NCBI GenBank assembly: GCA_963813315.1
Contig: CAWEYO010000005.1
Coordinates: 186,001 to 250,000 of the forward strand
Length of the DNA: 64,000 nt
Direction: 5' to 3'
Source of the DNA: CAWEYO01 sp963813315
GTDB lineage: Bacteria > Pseudomonadota > Alphaproteobacteria > Rhizobiales > Rhizobiaceae
Of this stretch, positions 7,635-15,163 are shown piece after piece (the first letter of the stretch is position 1; every line of letters starts with the position of its first letter). Made by a program: the position numbers and the translations under genes. A model generated the notes under the pieces. That model had not been told where the DNA came from. It searched no databases and saw only the letters and a list, made by a program, of their open reading frames with translations.

Positions 7635-8429
7635 TCACGCCGCCACCTTTGCCTGCCGGTCAAAGAACAGCGCCTGGCTGATCAGCGCCTTTACCATATC
7701 TGGATTGAACGGTTTCGTTACCAGAAATGCGGGTTCGGGTCGGTCGCCAGTCAGCAGCCGCTCTGGAAAGGCCGTTATGAAGATGACTGGCAAGGGCGTC
7801 GAGGCCAGTATTTCGTTCACCGCATCGATGCCGGAGCTGCCGTCGGCCAATTGGATGTCCGCGAGGACCATCTTCGGGTTGTGCGCTGTGAAAAGAGCCG
7901 TCGCCTCGGCATGTGTCCGAGCGATTCCCACAACACGATGACCCAGGCTTTCGACCATTTCCTCGATGTCCATCGCGATCAATGGCTCGTCCTCAATGAT
8001 CAATATTTCGGTCGCCACCTGGCGCGAAATCTCATTGCTTGCCTGATAGAGCAGCGACGCGAATTCATCGTCCGACACGTCTAGAATTTCGCCAGCTTCC
8101 TCTTCCGTGAAGCCTTCCACGGCGACGAGAAGAAATGCCTGCCGCGGACGTGGCGCAAGCGAGGCGAGGTTGGCAGCCGCCTTCTGCTCCCAGGCGGATG
8201 CAGGCGTCTCCTGCGGAATTCGGATGGAGATGGACGTAAACAGCTTGGCGAAAATCTTGTAGAGCGCGATGCGCTCGTTTGTGGCTTGTGGAAAAATAGT
8301 TACATCCTCGATCATTGCCTCAAGCATTGCCGCGACGAGTGCGTCGCCGCTTGCCTGCGATCCCGAAACGGCACGAGCAAAGCGGCGCAGGAACGGCAGA
8401 TGCGGTGCAATGGTTGCGGATAAGCTCAT
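7635..8429 (-). CDS. phyR: General stress response anti-anti-sigma regulator PhyR
   Basis: A 264-residue response regulator that, once phosphorylated, binds NepR and frees EcfG. Residues about 1-135 form a sigma-factor-like domain with region-4-like sequence LAPRPRQAFLLVAVEGFTEEEAGEIL. Residues about 140-260 form the receiver, with acidic residues in IIEDEP, phospho-acceptor Asp191 in VLADIQLADG, and FITAFPE then VTKPF typical of this receiver class. It is divergent from nepR-ecfG, with back-to-back EcfG-type promoters between them, so autoregulation is expected. Confidence 0.97.
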   Translation of the reverse strand: MSLSATIAPHLPFLRRFARAVSGSQASGDALVAAMLEAMIEDVTIFPQATNERIALYKIFAKLFTSISIRIPQETPASAWEQKAAANLASLAPRPRQAFLLVAVEGFTEEEAGEILDVSDDEFASLLYQASNEISRQVATEILIIEDEPLIAMDIEEMVESLGHRVVGIARTHAEATALFTAHNPKMVLADIQLADGSSGIDAVNEILASTPLPVIFITAFPERLLTGDRPEPAFLVTKPFNPDMVKALISQALFFDRQAKVAA

Positions 8430-8476
8430 GGTCGACCCTCCCTCAAAGGACGCACAACACGGGTGAATAGCGCGTT

Positions 8477-8501
8477 AACGAGGGCATTGGTAAAAAGTTC
8501 C
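8477..8501 (-). promoter_or_regulatory. EcfG-type promoter for phyR
   Basis: Minus strand GGAAC (8501-8497), 16-base spacer, CGTT (8480-8477), about 48 bases before the phyR start. Confidence 0.82.
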
Positions 8502-8508
8502 CCTCGGC

Positions 8509-8533
8509 GGAACGAATTTTGCGGCCGGGCGTT
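8509..8533 (+). promoter_or_regulatory. EcfG-type promoter for nepR-ecfG
   Basis: GGAAC (8509-8513), 16-base spacer, CGTT (8530-8533). It lies back to back with the phyR promoter, with only seven bases between the two -35 boxes. Confidence 0.82.
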
Positions 8534-8607
8534 TCCGATAGAATCGGGCAAAGTAGCTTGGGCATACCCGTAGGGGCACGGCCAAAACCAGGAGAGCATC
8601 GGGGCGA

Positions 8608-8814
8608 ATGTACGGGATGACCAAAGACCAGCACGAGGCGCCGCGCGCCAAATCGAGGCAGACCACGTCAGCGGAACTTTTGGGTGCAAACACGGAAATC
8701 GGCCGCAAGCTCAAGCAGTATTACGATGAGCTCGTGTCGGACGAAGTGCCGGACCGGTTCGCCCGGCTCTTGAGCGAACTTGAAGAAGCTGCATCCGCCC
8801 AGAAAAAGGACTGA
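8608..8814 (+). CDS. nepR: Anti-sigma factor NepR
   Basis: A 68-residue anti-sigma factor that holds EcfG inactive until PhyR-P displaces it. The conserved core IGRKLKQYYDELVSDEVPDRFARLLSELE covers about residues 31-60 and matches the two NepR helices. The N-terminal 25 residues look disordered. A second ATG at 8617 is possible. ecfG follows after six bases, consistent with co-expression of sigma and anti-sigma from the EcfG-type promoter upstream. Confidence 0.95.
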   Translation: MYGMTKDQHEAPRAKSRQTTSAELLGANTEIGRKLKQYYDELVSDEVPDRFARLLSELEEAASAQKKD

Positions 8815-8820
8815 CCTGGC

Positions 8821-9372
8821 ATGGCCGTTTCTACGGGGTTCAAGGACGATCTCCTCGGCGCCATTCCAAGCCTTCGCGCTTTCGCCGTCTCGCTTGCGCA
8901 GAACGCGGACAAGGCAGACGATCTAGTGCAGGAGACGCTGGTGAAGGCCTGGGACAAACAGGCAAGCTTCCAGCCGGGCACCAATCTCAAGGCATGGCTC
9001 TTCACCATACTGCGCAATGAGTTCTACTCGCAAATGCGCAAGCGGGGCCGCGAGGTGCAGGACAGCGATGGCATCATGACCGCTCGGCTTGCGACGCATC
9101 CGAGCCAGCATGGGATGCTTGACCTTGAGGATTTCCGCGCCGCCCTGGAGCTTCTTCCGGAGGACCAGCGCGAGGCCATCATACTGATCGGGGCTTCCGG
9201 CTTTTCCTACGAAGAGGCTGCTCAAATCTGCGGCTGCGCTGTTGGCACCATTAAGAGCCGCGTGAGCCGCGCCAGGACCAGACTGCAGGAGATCCTAAAG
9301 ATTTCCGGCGAGTCCGATTTCGGTCCGGATCCGATCGCCACCCAAGTGCTGAAATCGTCTGCCGTCGCTTGA
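8821..9372 (+). CDS. ecfG: General stress response ECF sigma factor EcfG
   Basis: A 183-residue extracytoplasmic-function sigma factor of the EcfG group. Region 2 covers about residues 12-80 (DKADDLVQETLVKAW, then WLFTILRNEFYSQMRKRGRE). Region 4 covers about 105-160 (LPEDQREAIILIGASGFSYEEAAQICGC and GTIKSRVSRARTRL). It should recognise GGAAC/CGTT promoters, of which seven are visible nearby including its own. It is encoded directly after its anti-sigma gene nepR. Confidence 0.96.
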   Translation: MAVSTGFKDDLLGAIPSLRAFAVSLAQNADKADDLVQETLVKAWDKQASFQPGTNLKAWLFTILRNEFYSQMRKRGREVQDSDGIMTARLATHPSQHGMLDLEDFRAALELLPEDQREAIILIGASGFSYEEAAQICGCAVGTIKSRVSRARTRLQEILKISGESDFGPDPIATQVLKSSAVA

Positions 9373-9405
9373 GGGTGTTCAGGGCATCCGTCTCCACCAA
9401 ACGCC

Positions 9406-9768
9406 CGTCTCTTCGTCATCCCAGGGCGGAGCCGAAGCGCAGCGAAGGCGTAGACCCTGGGATCCATGCCTGAACATGAAGGCAGTGCGCGGCGGTCCAA
9501 ATTCTCGACCGCCTCGCCCACGATGAGCGTTCCGGCATGGGTCCTCGGGTCAAGCCCGAGGATGACGATGAGGGGAGGGCTTCGGCAATCACAAGCGCCA
9601 GCGATTGGCGGCAGCGGTCCAGATTCTCGACCGCCTTGTCCATGATGAGCGTCCGGCATGGGTCCTAGGGGCTCAAGCCCGAGGATGACGAAGTGAAGAG
9701 CGCTGCTTCCAACCTCAGGCGTCTACACCGGAGGGGAAACCGGTTGCCACTTTTCCTGGAATTGCCAA
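9406..9768. repeat. Dispersed palindromic repeats filling the ecfG-receiver gap
   Basis: A full copy of the CTTCGTCATCCCAGGG element spans about 9406-9612. It includes the CCCAGGG/CCCTGGG and CCTCGGG/CCCGAGG inverted pairs and a GCAATCACAAGCG...GATTGGCGGC tail shared with 31137-31345. A second, partial copy follows to about 9690. A fragment ending TTTTCCTGGAATTGCC near 9735-9768 matches the phoU-phoB repeat. Short frames reading ILGLDPRTHAG arise from this element and are not genes. Confidence 0.85.
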
Positions 9769-10164
9769 TTAGGCGGGGTCTGATGCCTTGGAGCCCGCAT
9801 TCGCCACGGCAGCGACGACGGCGCTGACCAATTCTTCCCCGCCATATGGCTTGCCCACAACGGAGACACCGGGAAATTTTCCGGCAATCTCTTCGAGGCC
9901 GTCATGGCCTGACGCAATGATGAAAGGCACGCCACTGTCGTAAAGGCGCGCGGCGAAGTCCAGCGTGGAGACGCTGCCCAACATCAGATCCACGATCGCC
10001 ACGTCGAAAGCAAGCGGTTCAGGAGAACCATCCAATTCATCGAGTGTGCACATGACGGTTACGTGCTCGGCCCCGTTGTCCCGGCAGAGCTGCTCTACAT
10101 CCATGGCAATGAGAAACTCGTCCTCGAGGAGGAGAACGCGAACGCCTGTTAGTGATTTTGACAA
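9769..10164 (-). CDS. Single-domain response regulator
   Basis: A 131-residue receiver with no output domain: acidic residues in LLLEDEFLIAMD, phospho-acceptor Asp59 in AIVDLMLG, then FIIASGHDGLEE and VVGKPY. The FIIASGHD segment resembles the FAT-GUY-type receivers that often take phosphate from HWE kinases in alphaproteobacterial stress networks. A role as phosphate shuttle or sink for the nearby HWE kinases and PhyR is inferred. It is divergent from the Crp/Fnr gene; no EcfG-type promoter was found upstream. Confidence 0.88.
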   Translation of the reverse strand: MSKSLTGVRVLLLEDEFLIAMDVEQLCRDNGAEHVTVMCTLDELDGSPEPLAFDVAIVDLMLGSVSTLDFAARLYDSGVPFIIASGHDGLEEIAGKFPGVSVVGKPYGGEELVSAVVAAVANAGSKASDPA

Positions 10165-10229
10165 CGAGCGGGCTCCACAGCGGCATTTGTGTTAGATGAT
10201 CAGCCTTCAGGCTGTCATTTAAAAAAGAC

Positions 10230-11033
10230 ATGCGGATGAAACCGCGTGAGCCCGAGCGAATCCAGCCTGGCGACCGGGGATGTGCGGTGGCGACGACGCG
10301 GACGGAACGTTTTCCTTGCGAAAGGTGCCCACTGAGGCCGCTCGAGACATTTCGCGCATTCGAACATGAGGAACTTGCCTTCGTCAGCACGTTCAAGAGA
10401 GGCGAGCTCAACGTCGACAAGGGTGCAACAGTGCTCGCCGAAGGCTCGCGTAGCAAGCATCTTTTTACGGTTCTTGCAGGCTGGGGGTTCCGCTACAAGC
10501 TGCTGCCCGACGGACGCCGGCAAATCCTGAACTATGTGATGCCCGGAGACATGGTCGGACTGCAAGGCAGCCTGATGGGTGAGATGCAGCATTCGATCGA
10601 GGCCCTTTCGCCGATGCTTCTGTGCGTGTTCGATCGTGACAAGCTCCCCGAACTCTACCGTTGCCATCCGGGGCTTGCCTATGACATCACATGGATAGCC
10701 TCCCGCGAAGAGCAAATGTTGGATGAAAACCTGCTGAGCATCGGACGGCGCAGTGCGCTCGAGCGGGCCGCCTACCTGATTGCCTTCCTGGATGCGCGCT
10801 CCGCCTCGGTCGGGCTCGCCCGGAAGAAACCCGTCGAAATTCCAATCACGCAGCAGCACGTCGCCGATACGCTGGGACTGTCGCTGGTCCACACCAACAA
10901 GACGATCCGCAAGCTCGCCGATCGCAAACTGGTCAGGTGGCGCGATCGCGGTTGCGAAGTGCTCGATTTTGCGGGCTTGCTGGCGCTCTCCGGGTGGATG
11001 GGTTTGCCGAAAGGCTGCCGTCCGCTATTGTAG
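10230..11033 (+). CDS. Crp/Fnr family transcriptional regulator
   Basis: A 267-residue regulator with an N-terminal cyclic-nucleotide-binding-like beta roll (about 45-165) and a C-terminal winged helix with recognition region ITQQHVADTLGLSLVHTNKTIRKLADRKLV. A Cys pair in FPCERCPLRPL (about 29-39) precedes the beta roll; other cysteines are scattered, so oxygen or redox sensing cannot be claimed. An alternative ATG lies six bases downstream. Placement in the stress island suggests it tunes the same response, but its effector and targets are unknown. Confidence 0.88.
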   Translation: MRMKPREPERIQPGDRGCAVATTRTERFPCERCPLRPLETFRAFEHEELAFVSTFKRGELNVDKGATVLAEGSRSKHLFTVLAGWGFRYKLLPDGRRQILNYVMPGDMVGLQGSLMGEMQHSIEALSPMLLCVFDRDKLPELYRCHPGLAYDITWIASREEQMLDENLLSIGRRSALERAAYLIAFLDARSASVGLARKKPVEIPITQQHVADTLGLSLVHTNKTIRKLADRKLVRWRDRGCEVLDFAGLLALSGWMGLPKGCRPLL

Positions 11034-11129
11034 GTGCACCTAAAGCGTGATCGGGTGATGATCGCGAAGGGTTGCCAGACTGCCGAAGGGCCGCGCGGTT
11101 GCGGGCGACCTGTAAGGGTCGCTCCCGGC

Positions 11130-11155
11130 GGAACCTCGAGCCCGACTTGGACGTT
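11130..11155 (+). promoter_or_regulatory. EcfG-type promoter for the DUF883-like gene
   Basis: GGAAC (11130-11134), 17-base spacer, CGTT (11152-11155), ending 30 bases before the ATG at 11186. Confidence 0.72.
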
Positions 11156-11185
11156 AAAGGCGATAGTCGCAAGGAGAGTCCTGTC

Positions 11186-11524
11186 ATGGCCACAGCAGTG
11201 AGCAAGAACCAAGTGCCCGAAAACGGCGGGCGCGTGGTAGCGCCGAACCTTGAAGCCGACATCCAGCAGTTGAGGGAGGATATCGCCAAGCTCGCCAAGC
11301 AGTTGGCTGCCACGGGCGAACATTCCTACGGCGCCGTGCGCCGGGCCGCGACCCAAAGTGCTGATCAGCTTCTCTCGCAGGGCGAGGCCGCGCTCGACAC
11401 GGTGCGCGCCAGTGCAAAGGACATCGAGCAGCAGGTGTTGACGAGCGTTCGCGAAAAGCCGGTGACAGCGCTGGCCGTTGCAGCCGGCATCGGCTTCCTT
11501 CTCGCGCTGATGACGCGGCGCTAG
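11186..11524 (+). CDS. DUF883/ElaB-like membrane-anchored stress protein
   Basis: A 112-residue protein with a central amphipathic helical region (DIQQLREDIAKLAKQLAATG, then VRASAKDIEQQVLTSVREKP) and one C-terminal membrane anchor (LAVAAGIGFLLALMTRR). This is the layout of the DUF883/YqjD/ElaB family, members of which tether ribosomes to the membrane in E. coli. That role is not shown here. AAGGAG precedes the ATG at 11186; the open frame upstream runs through the promoter and is not used. An EcfG-type promoter lies just upstream. Confidence 0.85.
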   Translation: MATAVSKNQVPENGGRVVAPNLEADIQQLREDIAKLAKQLAATGEHSYGAVRRAATQSADQLLSQGEAALDTVRASAKDIEQQVLTSVREKPVTALAVAAGIGFLLALMTRR

Positions 11525-11543
11525 ACCGCGTTTCGGCCGCCAT

Positions 11544-11999
11544 ATGCTTGCATCACTGCTTGCCGCTTTCGCCTCCGGTGAGGCGTCGCACGCTGTCCGG
11601 CAAATGCGCCGGGCAGCGATTGCATACCTCCTCGCCGGTATTGCGGTGCTGGTCGCGCTCGGTTTTCTGGTGGCGGCCGCTTATGTGGCTGCGGCCAACC
11701 GTTTCGGCACCATCAATGCCGCGCTTGCCTTCGCTGGCGGGTTCTTTCTGTTGGCCGTTCTCATTCTGGTTGCGTACCGCATTGCGTCGCGGGTGCGTGC
11801 TCGATCCATTGCCCGCAAACGATCGAGCGAGTTGACGGCAATCGCAACGGCGGCCGCACTTGCCGCGCTGCCGACCCTCCTGCGTGGGAAGGGCAGCCTT
11901 GCCACGTTCCTGGCGCCCGCCATTGCGATCGCAGCGTACGCGATCTACCGGGAGAACCGCAAAGGTGGGCCAGGCGATACGGATATCGACCCGCGGTAA
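11544..11999 (+). CDS. Small integral membrane protein, holin-superfamily/DUF1469-like
   Basis: A 151-residue protein with two strong transmembrane helices (IAYLLAGIAVLVALGFLVAA and ALAFAGGFFLLAVLILVAY) and a weaker third hydrophobic segment near the C-terminus (FLAPAIAIAAYAIY). It lies 19 bases after the DUF883-like gene. YqjD-YqjE-type pairs with this arrangement are common, so it probably belongs to the same stress operon. Function unknown. Confidence 0.75.
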   Translation: MLASLLAAFASGEASHAVRQMRRAAIAYLLAGIAVLVALGFLVAAAYVAAANRFGTINAALAFAGGFFLLAVLILVAYRIASRVRARSIARKRSSELTAIATAAALAALPTLLRGKGSLATFLAPAIAIAAYAIYRENRKGGPGDTDIDPR

Positions 12000-12021
12000 G
12001 GGTCAGGCTCCTGGAGCAAAT

Positions 12022-12174
12022 GCATGTCGCCCAAAAGTGCGCAGCGGTTTTGGGAAAACGACATGCACAGAAATGCATGTCGCCCAAAAGTGCGCAGCGG
12101 TTTTGGGAAAACGACATGCACAGAAATGCATGTCGCCCAAAAGTGCGCAGCGGTTTTGGGAAAACGACATGCAC
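12022..12174. repeat. Three tandem copies of a 53-bp palindromic repeat
   Basis: Copies begin at 12022, 12075 and 12128. Each starts GCATGTCGCCCAAAAGTGCG and ends CGACATGC, so each unit is itself an inverted repeat (TGCATGTCG/CGACATGCA enclosing CCCAAAA/TTTTGGG). The copies are essentially identical. No spacers or cas genes are present, so it is not a CRISPR array. Confidence 0.95.
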
Positions 12175-12185
12175 AAAAACAATAA

Positions 12186-12231
12186 CTTAAAGCGCGTCAC
12201 ATGAATCCGTTTTGCCGCGACGCTCTTTAAG
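12186..12231. repeat. REP-like inverted repeat upstream of the PRC-barrel gene
   Basis: CTTAAAGCGCGTC (12186-12198) pairs imperfectly with GACGCTCTTTAAG, which ends at 12231, around a 20-base centre. It directly abuts the EcfG-type promoter at 12235. Confidence 0.75.
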
Positions 12232-12234
12232 TTC

Positions 12235-12259
12235 GGAACCAGTATCCGCTCATGACGTT
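12235..12259 (+). promoter_or_regulatory. EcfG-type promoter for the PRC-barrel gene
   Basis: GGAAC (12235-12239), 16-base spacer, CGTT (12256-12259). The ATG at 12349 would give a leader of about 80 bases. Confidence 0.76.
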
Positions 12260-12348
12260 GTGAAGATGTGAAGCCGCGCCCGATCTCGCTCCGACGGGTC
12301 GCCAAGGCACGGCTGTGCACCAAAATCATGCGCAAAAGGAGAAGGTAA

Positions 12349-13254
12349 ATGATCCGCAATCTCTTGGCTACCACGGCGGTAGCGACGCTGCTCGCCTCTG
12401 GCGCGTACGCCCAGACGCAGCCGGCTCCGGCCGACCCCGCTGCACCGGCCACCGAACAACCCGCCCCCGTTGTTCCAGCCGAAGGCCACCTTGCCACCAA
12501 CCTTATCGGCGAGACGGTCTACAATGGCACGGGCGAGGACGCGGAAAACATCGGCGACGTGAACGATCTCGTCGTCGGGAAGGAAGGCGATGTCGAATCC
12601 ATCATCATCGGCGTCGGCGGCTTTCTCGGCATGGGTGAGAAAAACGTAGCACTGGAATTCGACAAGATCGAATGGGCCGAGAAGGACGGCGATCGTTGGA
12701 TCGTGGTTGCCGCGACGAAGGACGAGTTGAACGCTCTTCCGGCTTTCGACCGCAAGCCGTATGACCCACAGCTCGCGCCTGCGACAGCCACCGATATGAC
12801 GGCTCCAGCTCCGACCGCCGAGCCTGACCAGCCTGCTACCGCAGAGGCTCCGGCTACGACAGACCAGCCCACGGCGGCGGCCGACGAGACCCAGACTGCT
12901 GCCATCGACAAGTCGCAGCTCATGGAGATCCCGACCGCGGAAATCCGCTCGGAAGAGCTGGTCGGCACCACGGTCTATGGCGCCAATGACGAAGACATCG
13001 GCGAAATCGGTGATCTGGTGCTCTCTACGGACGGCAAGGTCGACTCGGTGATCATCGACGTCGGCGGGTTCCTCGGTGTCGGTGAAAAGGAAGTTGCCGT
13101 CGGCATGGACAATCTCGCGTTCATGACCGACAAAGACGGCAAGAAGTATCTCTACACAAACTTCACCAAGGAGCAGCTTGACGCGGCGGCGGCCTATGAC
13201 AAGGCTACCTTTACCGAAAAGCGCGATGAACAGCGCCTGATCATGAAGCAGTAG
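12349..13254 (+). CDS. Secreted protein with two PRC-barrel domains
   Basis: A 301-residue protein with a Sec signal peptide (MIRNLLATTAVATLLASGAYAQ) and two PRC-barrel domains. The first is about 45-140 (LIGETVYNGTGEDAENIGDV...GVGGFLGMGEKNVAL) and the second about 200-290 (LVGTTVYGANDEDIGEIGDL...DVGGFLGVGEKEVAV). They are joined by a Pro/Ala/Thr-rich linker of about 45 residues. Probably periplasmic; ligand unknown. Periplasmic PRC-barrel proteins are frequent stress-regulon members in rhizobia, in agreement with the EcfG-type promoter upstream. AAAGGAGAAGG precedes the ATG. Confidence 0.9.
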   Translation: MIRNLLATTAVATLLASGAYAQTQPAPADPAAPATEQPAPVVPAEGHLATNLIGETVYNGTGEDAENIGDVNDLVVGKEGDVESIIIGVGGFLGMGEKNVALEFDKIEWAEKDGDRWIVVAATKDELNALPAFDRKPYDPQLAPATATDMTAPAPTAEPDQPATAEAPATTDQPTAAADETQTAAIDKSQLMEIPTAEIRSEELVGTTVYGANDEDIGEIGDLVLSTDGKVDSVIIDVGGFLGVGEKEVAVGMDNLAFMTDKDGKKYLYTNFTKEQLDAAAAYDKATFTEKRDEQRLIMKQ

Positions 13255-13295
13255 CGCCGGCGGCCGCCCGACGGCAGCCCGCGCCGATAGAGCGA

Positions 13296-13324
13296 CGGAC
13301 GCACCGATGGAATAGGTGCGTCCG
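13296..13324. terminator. Strong hairpin after the PRC-barrel gene
   Basis: CGGACGCACC (13296-13305) and GGTGCGTCCG (13315-13324) form a perfect 10-bp stem with a 9-base loop. There is no T-run, so it may be a repeat-derived hairpin; a related sequence occurs near 29000-29030. The rest of the 314-base gap 13255-13568 shows nothing recognisable. Confidence 0.5.
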
Positions 13325-13568
13325 ATGCTCTGGAGGCCTCACGCCAACGCGCCGATGCCATGCGGCGAAACCCAATCCCATCCTTCTAGTCTAACGATGC
13401 CCCTGCGCGCTTCAGCCAGGCTTGCCCGCTTCACGGACTCGTCATCAGTTGTGATGGCCTCGCTTCCAATTCTCAGGCCGACGCGCGTGACAGGCCATCC
13501 GGGCGGGGTATACCATTTGGGCGTTGGCATGATTACAAGCAGAAAGTGTCACATTCGGAGTTCGTGCG

Positions 13569-14984
13569 ATGAGCGATGCACAAGATCTGTTCCGGGTTCT
13601 GAAGGAAGCGACCCACTCCGACCCGACCTGCGTCGATGCCATCGAACGTCTGGTTTCGGAGGGCGCCGACCGCAACCTTTGCAGGATCAACGCGCTTGCC
13701 TTCGCCGCGAGAAACGGCCTTGACGAAGAGCGGGTCATAGCCGCCTTCCTGCACGCCGCCCGCATTGGCATGTTCGACATTTCATGGAACGTGCTTTGTC
13801 CCGGCTGTGGCGGCGTTCTCGACACGAACGCCACGTTGAAGACCGTACAGAAGGAGGAGTATGTCTGCGCGCTGTGTGCGGAAGGCTATTCGCCGACGCT
13901 CGACGAAATGGTCGAGGTGACGTTTACGGTCAGCCCGCGGGTGCGCAAGATTGCCGGCCACCAGCCGCACGAATTGCCGGTAGCCGAATACCTTCGGCAG
14001 ATGTACTGGGGGTCGGGCGTCGAACTTCCGGATGACGATTATGAAGAAACACTCGATCAATTCCTGATCGAGAGCGTCGAACTGCCGCCTGGCGAGAAGG
14101 CTATCCTCTCGATCCAGCTTCCGGCCGAATTCATCATCATTTTCGAACCTGTAACGCATTCCGCCCAGTTTATCGATGTGAAGGGTGAGCCGACGCGTGA
14201 GCGCCAAAGCCTTTCGCTTGCTTTCGACCGCGACCACACGCTCAGCCAGACGCTGGAAATGCATCCCGGCCCGCTGCGTATATCGCTGGAAAACAGGACC
14301 GACACGCGGGCGGTGCCGTCGGTCTGCATTGCAGGCGACGTGCTTCACGAACTGCTCGGCAGGCGAAGGCCGTTCCTCACAGCCAAGCGGCTGCTCACCA
14401 ACCAGACGTTCCGTGATCTCTACCGGACAGATACGCTCGACGTCGACCAGCGCCTGAAGATCACCAGCCTGACCTTCCTTTTCACGGATTTGCGCGCGTC
14501 GACGGAGCTTTACGAACGCGTAGGCGATCTGGTGGCCTTCGACATGGTGCGCGCCCACTTCCAGGTGCTGCACGAAATCGTCGCCGCCGAGGCCGGCGCC
14601 GTGGTCAAGACCATCGGGGACGCCGTCATGGCAACGTTCCCGACACCCGACCGCGCGCTTGCCGCGGCGCTTCGAATGCGCGAAGCAATGCGCGACCTCA
14701 ACGAGAAAAGCGGGCGCGAGGATCTCGTTCTCAAGATCGGCGTTCATGCCGGACCCTGCATTGCGGTAGTGATGAACGAGCGGCAGGACTATTTTGGGCA
14801 GACGGTCAACATAGCGTCACGGGTGCAGGGTCTCGCCTCAACTCAGGCAATCTTCGTGACCGGCGCCGTGGTGGATGATGTGAAGGCATCCGGTTTGCTT
14901 CAGTCGAAAGAACTCACGCCGAGGTCCCATGAAGCCTCTTTGCGAGGAATCGAACGGGAGATACCTGTCTACACGATTCCGTGA
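13569..14984 (+). CDS. Class III adenylate/guanylate cyclase with DUF5939-like N-terminus
   Basis: A 471-residue predicted cytoplasmic nucleotide cyclase. The N-terminal half resembles DUF5939 and contains a zinc-ribbon-like pair (CPGCGG near 78 and CALC near 97). The C-terminal catalytic domain (about 305-440) begins TFLFTDLRASTELYERVGD with the first metal Asp, then VVKTIGDAVMATFPTPDRAL with the second, and ends YFGQTVNIASRVQG. Cyclic AMP synthesis is likely from the family; substrate is not certain. It is monocistronic by position. Its stop codon is the first part of a GTGAATA-type repeat. Confidence 0.92.
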   Translation: MSDAQDLFRVLKEATHSDPTCVDAIERLVSEGADRNLCRINALAFAARNGLDEERVIAAFLHAARIGMFDISWNVLCPGCGGVLDTNATLKTVQKEEYVCALCAEGYSPTLDEMVEVTFTVSPRVRKIAGHQPHELPVAEYLRQMYWGSGVELPDDDYEETLDQFLIESVELPPGEKAILSIQLPAEFIIIFEPVTHSAQFIDVKGEPTRERQSLSLAFDRDHTLSQTLEMHPGPLRISLENRTDTRAVPSVCIAGDVLHELLGRRRPFLTAKRLLTNQTFRDLYRTDTLDVDQRLKITSLTFLFTDLRASTELYERVGDLVAFDMVRAHFQVLHEIVAAEAGAVVKTIGDAVMATFPTPDRALAAALRMREAMRDLNEKSGREDLVLKIGVHAGPCIAVVMNERQDYFGQTVNIASRVQGLASTQAIFVTGAVVDDVKASGLLQSKELTPRSHEASLRGIEREIPVYTIP

Positions 14985-15163
14985 ATGGTGAATAGTGAGT
15001 AGTAAGTAGTAAGTAGTAGAGTAGTAGTGAGTAGTGAGTAGTGAAATGAGGATTCCCAAATAAGCAGCGGCGTCAACCGTGCTTTTTTTATGACTGCGGC
15101 CTCTCTCCAGAATACGATCTACTCACTACTCACTACTCACTATTCACCATTCACCATTCACAC
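14981..15163. repeat. Inverted arrays of a GTGAATA/GTGAGTA heptamer at convergent gene ends
   Basis: The left arm (about 14981-15051) is a run of heptamers of the GTGAATA, GTGAGTA and GTAAGTA type. The right arm (about 15120-15163) is the reverse complement pattern (ACTCACTACTCACTATTCACC). They flank about 70 bases of plain sequence and could form a long hairpin in either transcript. The cyclase stop (14982-14984) and the methyltransferase stop (15144-15146) both lie inside the arms. Confidence 0.9.

Noticed and set aside
12022..12174. CRISPR-like array
   Set aside because: The 53-bp units are directly contiguous with no unique spacers, only three copies exist, and no cas genes are near.
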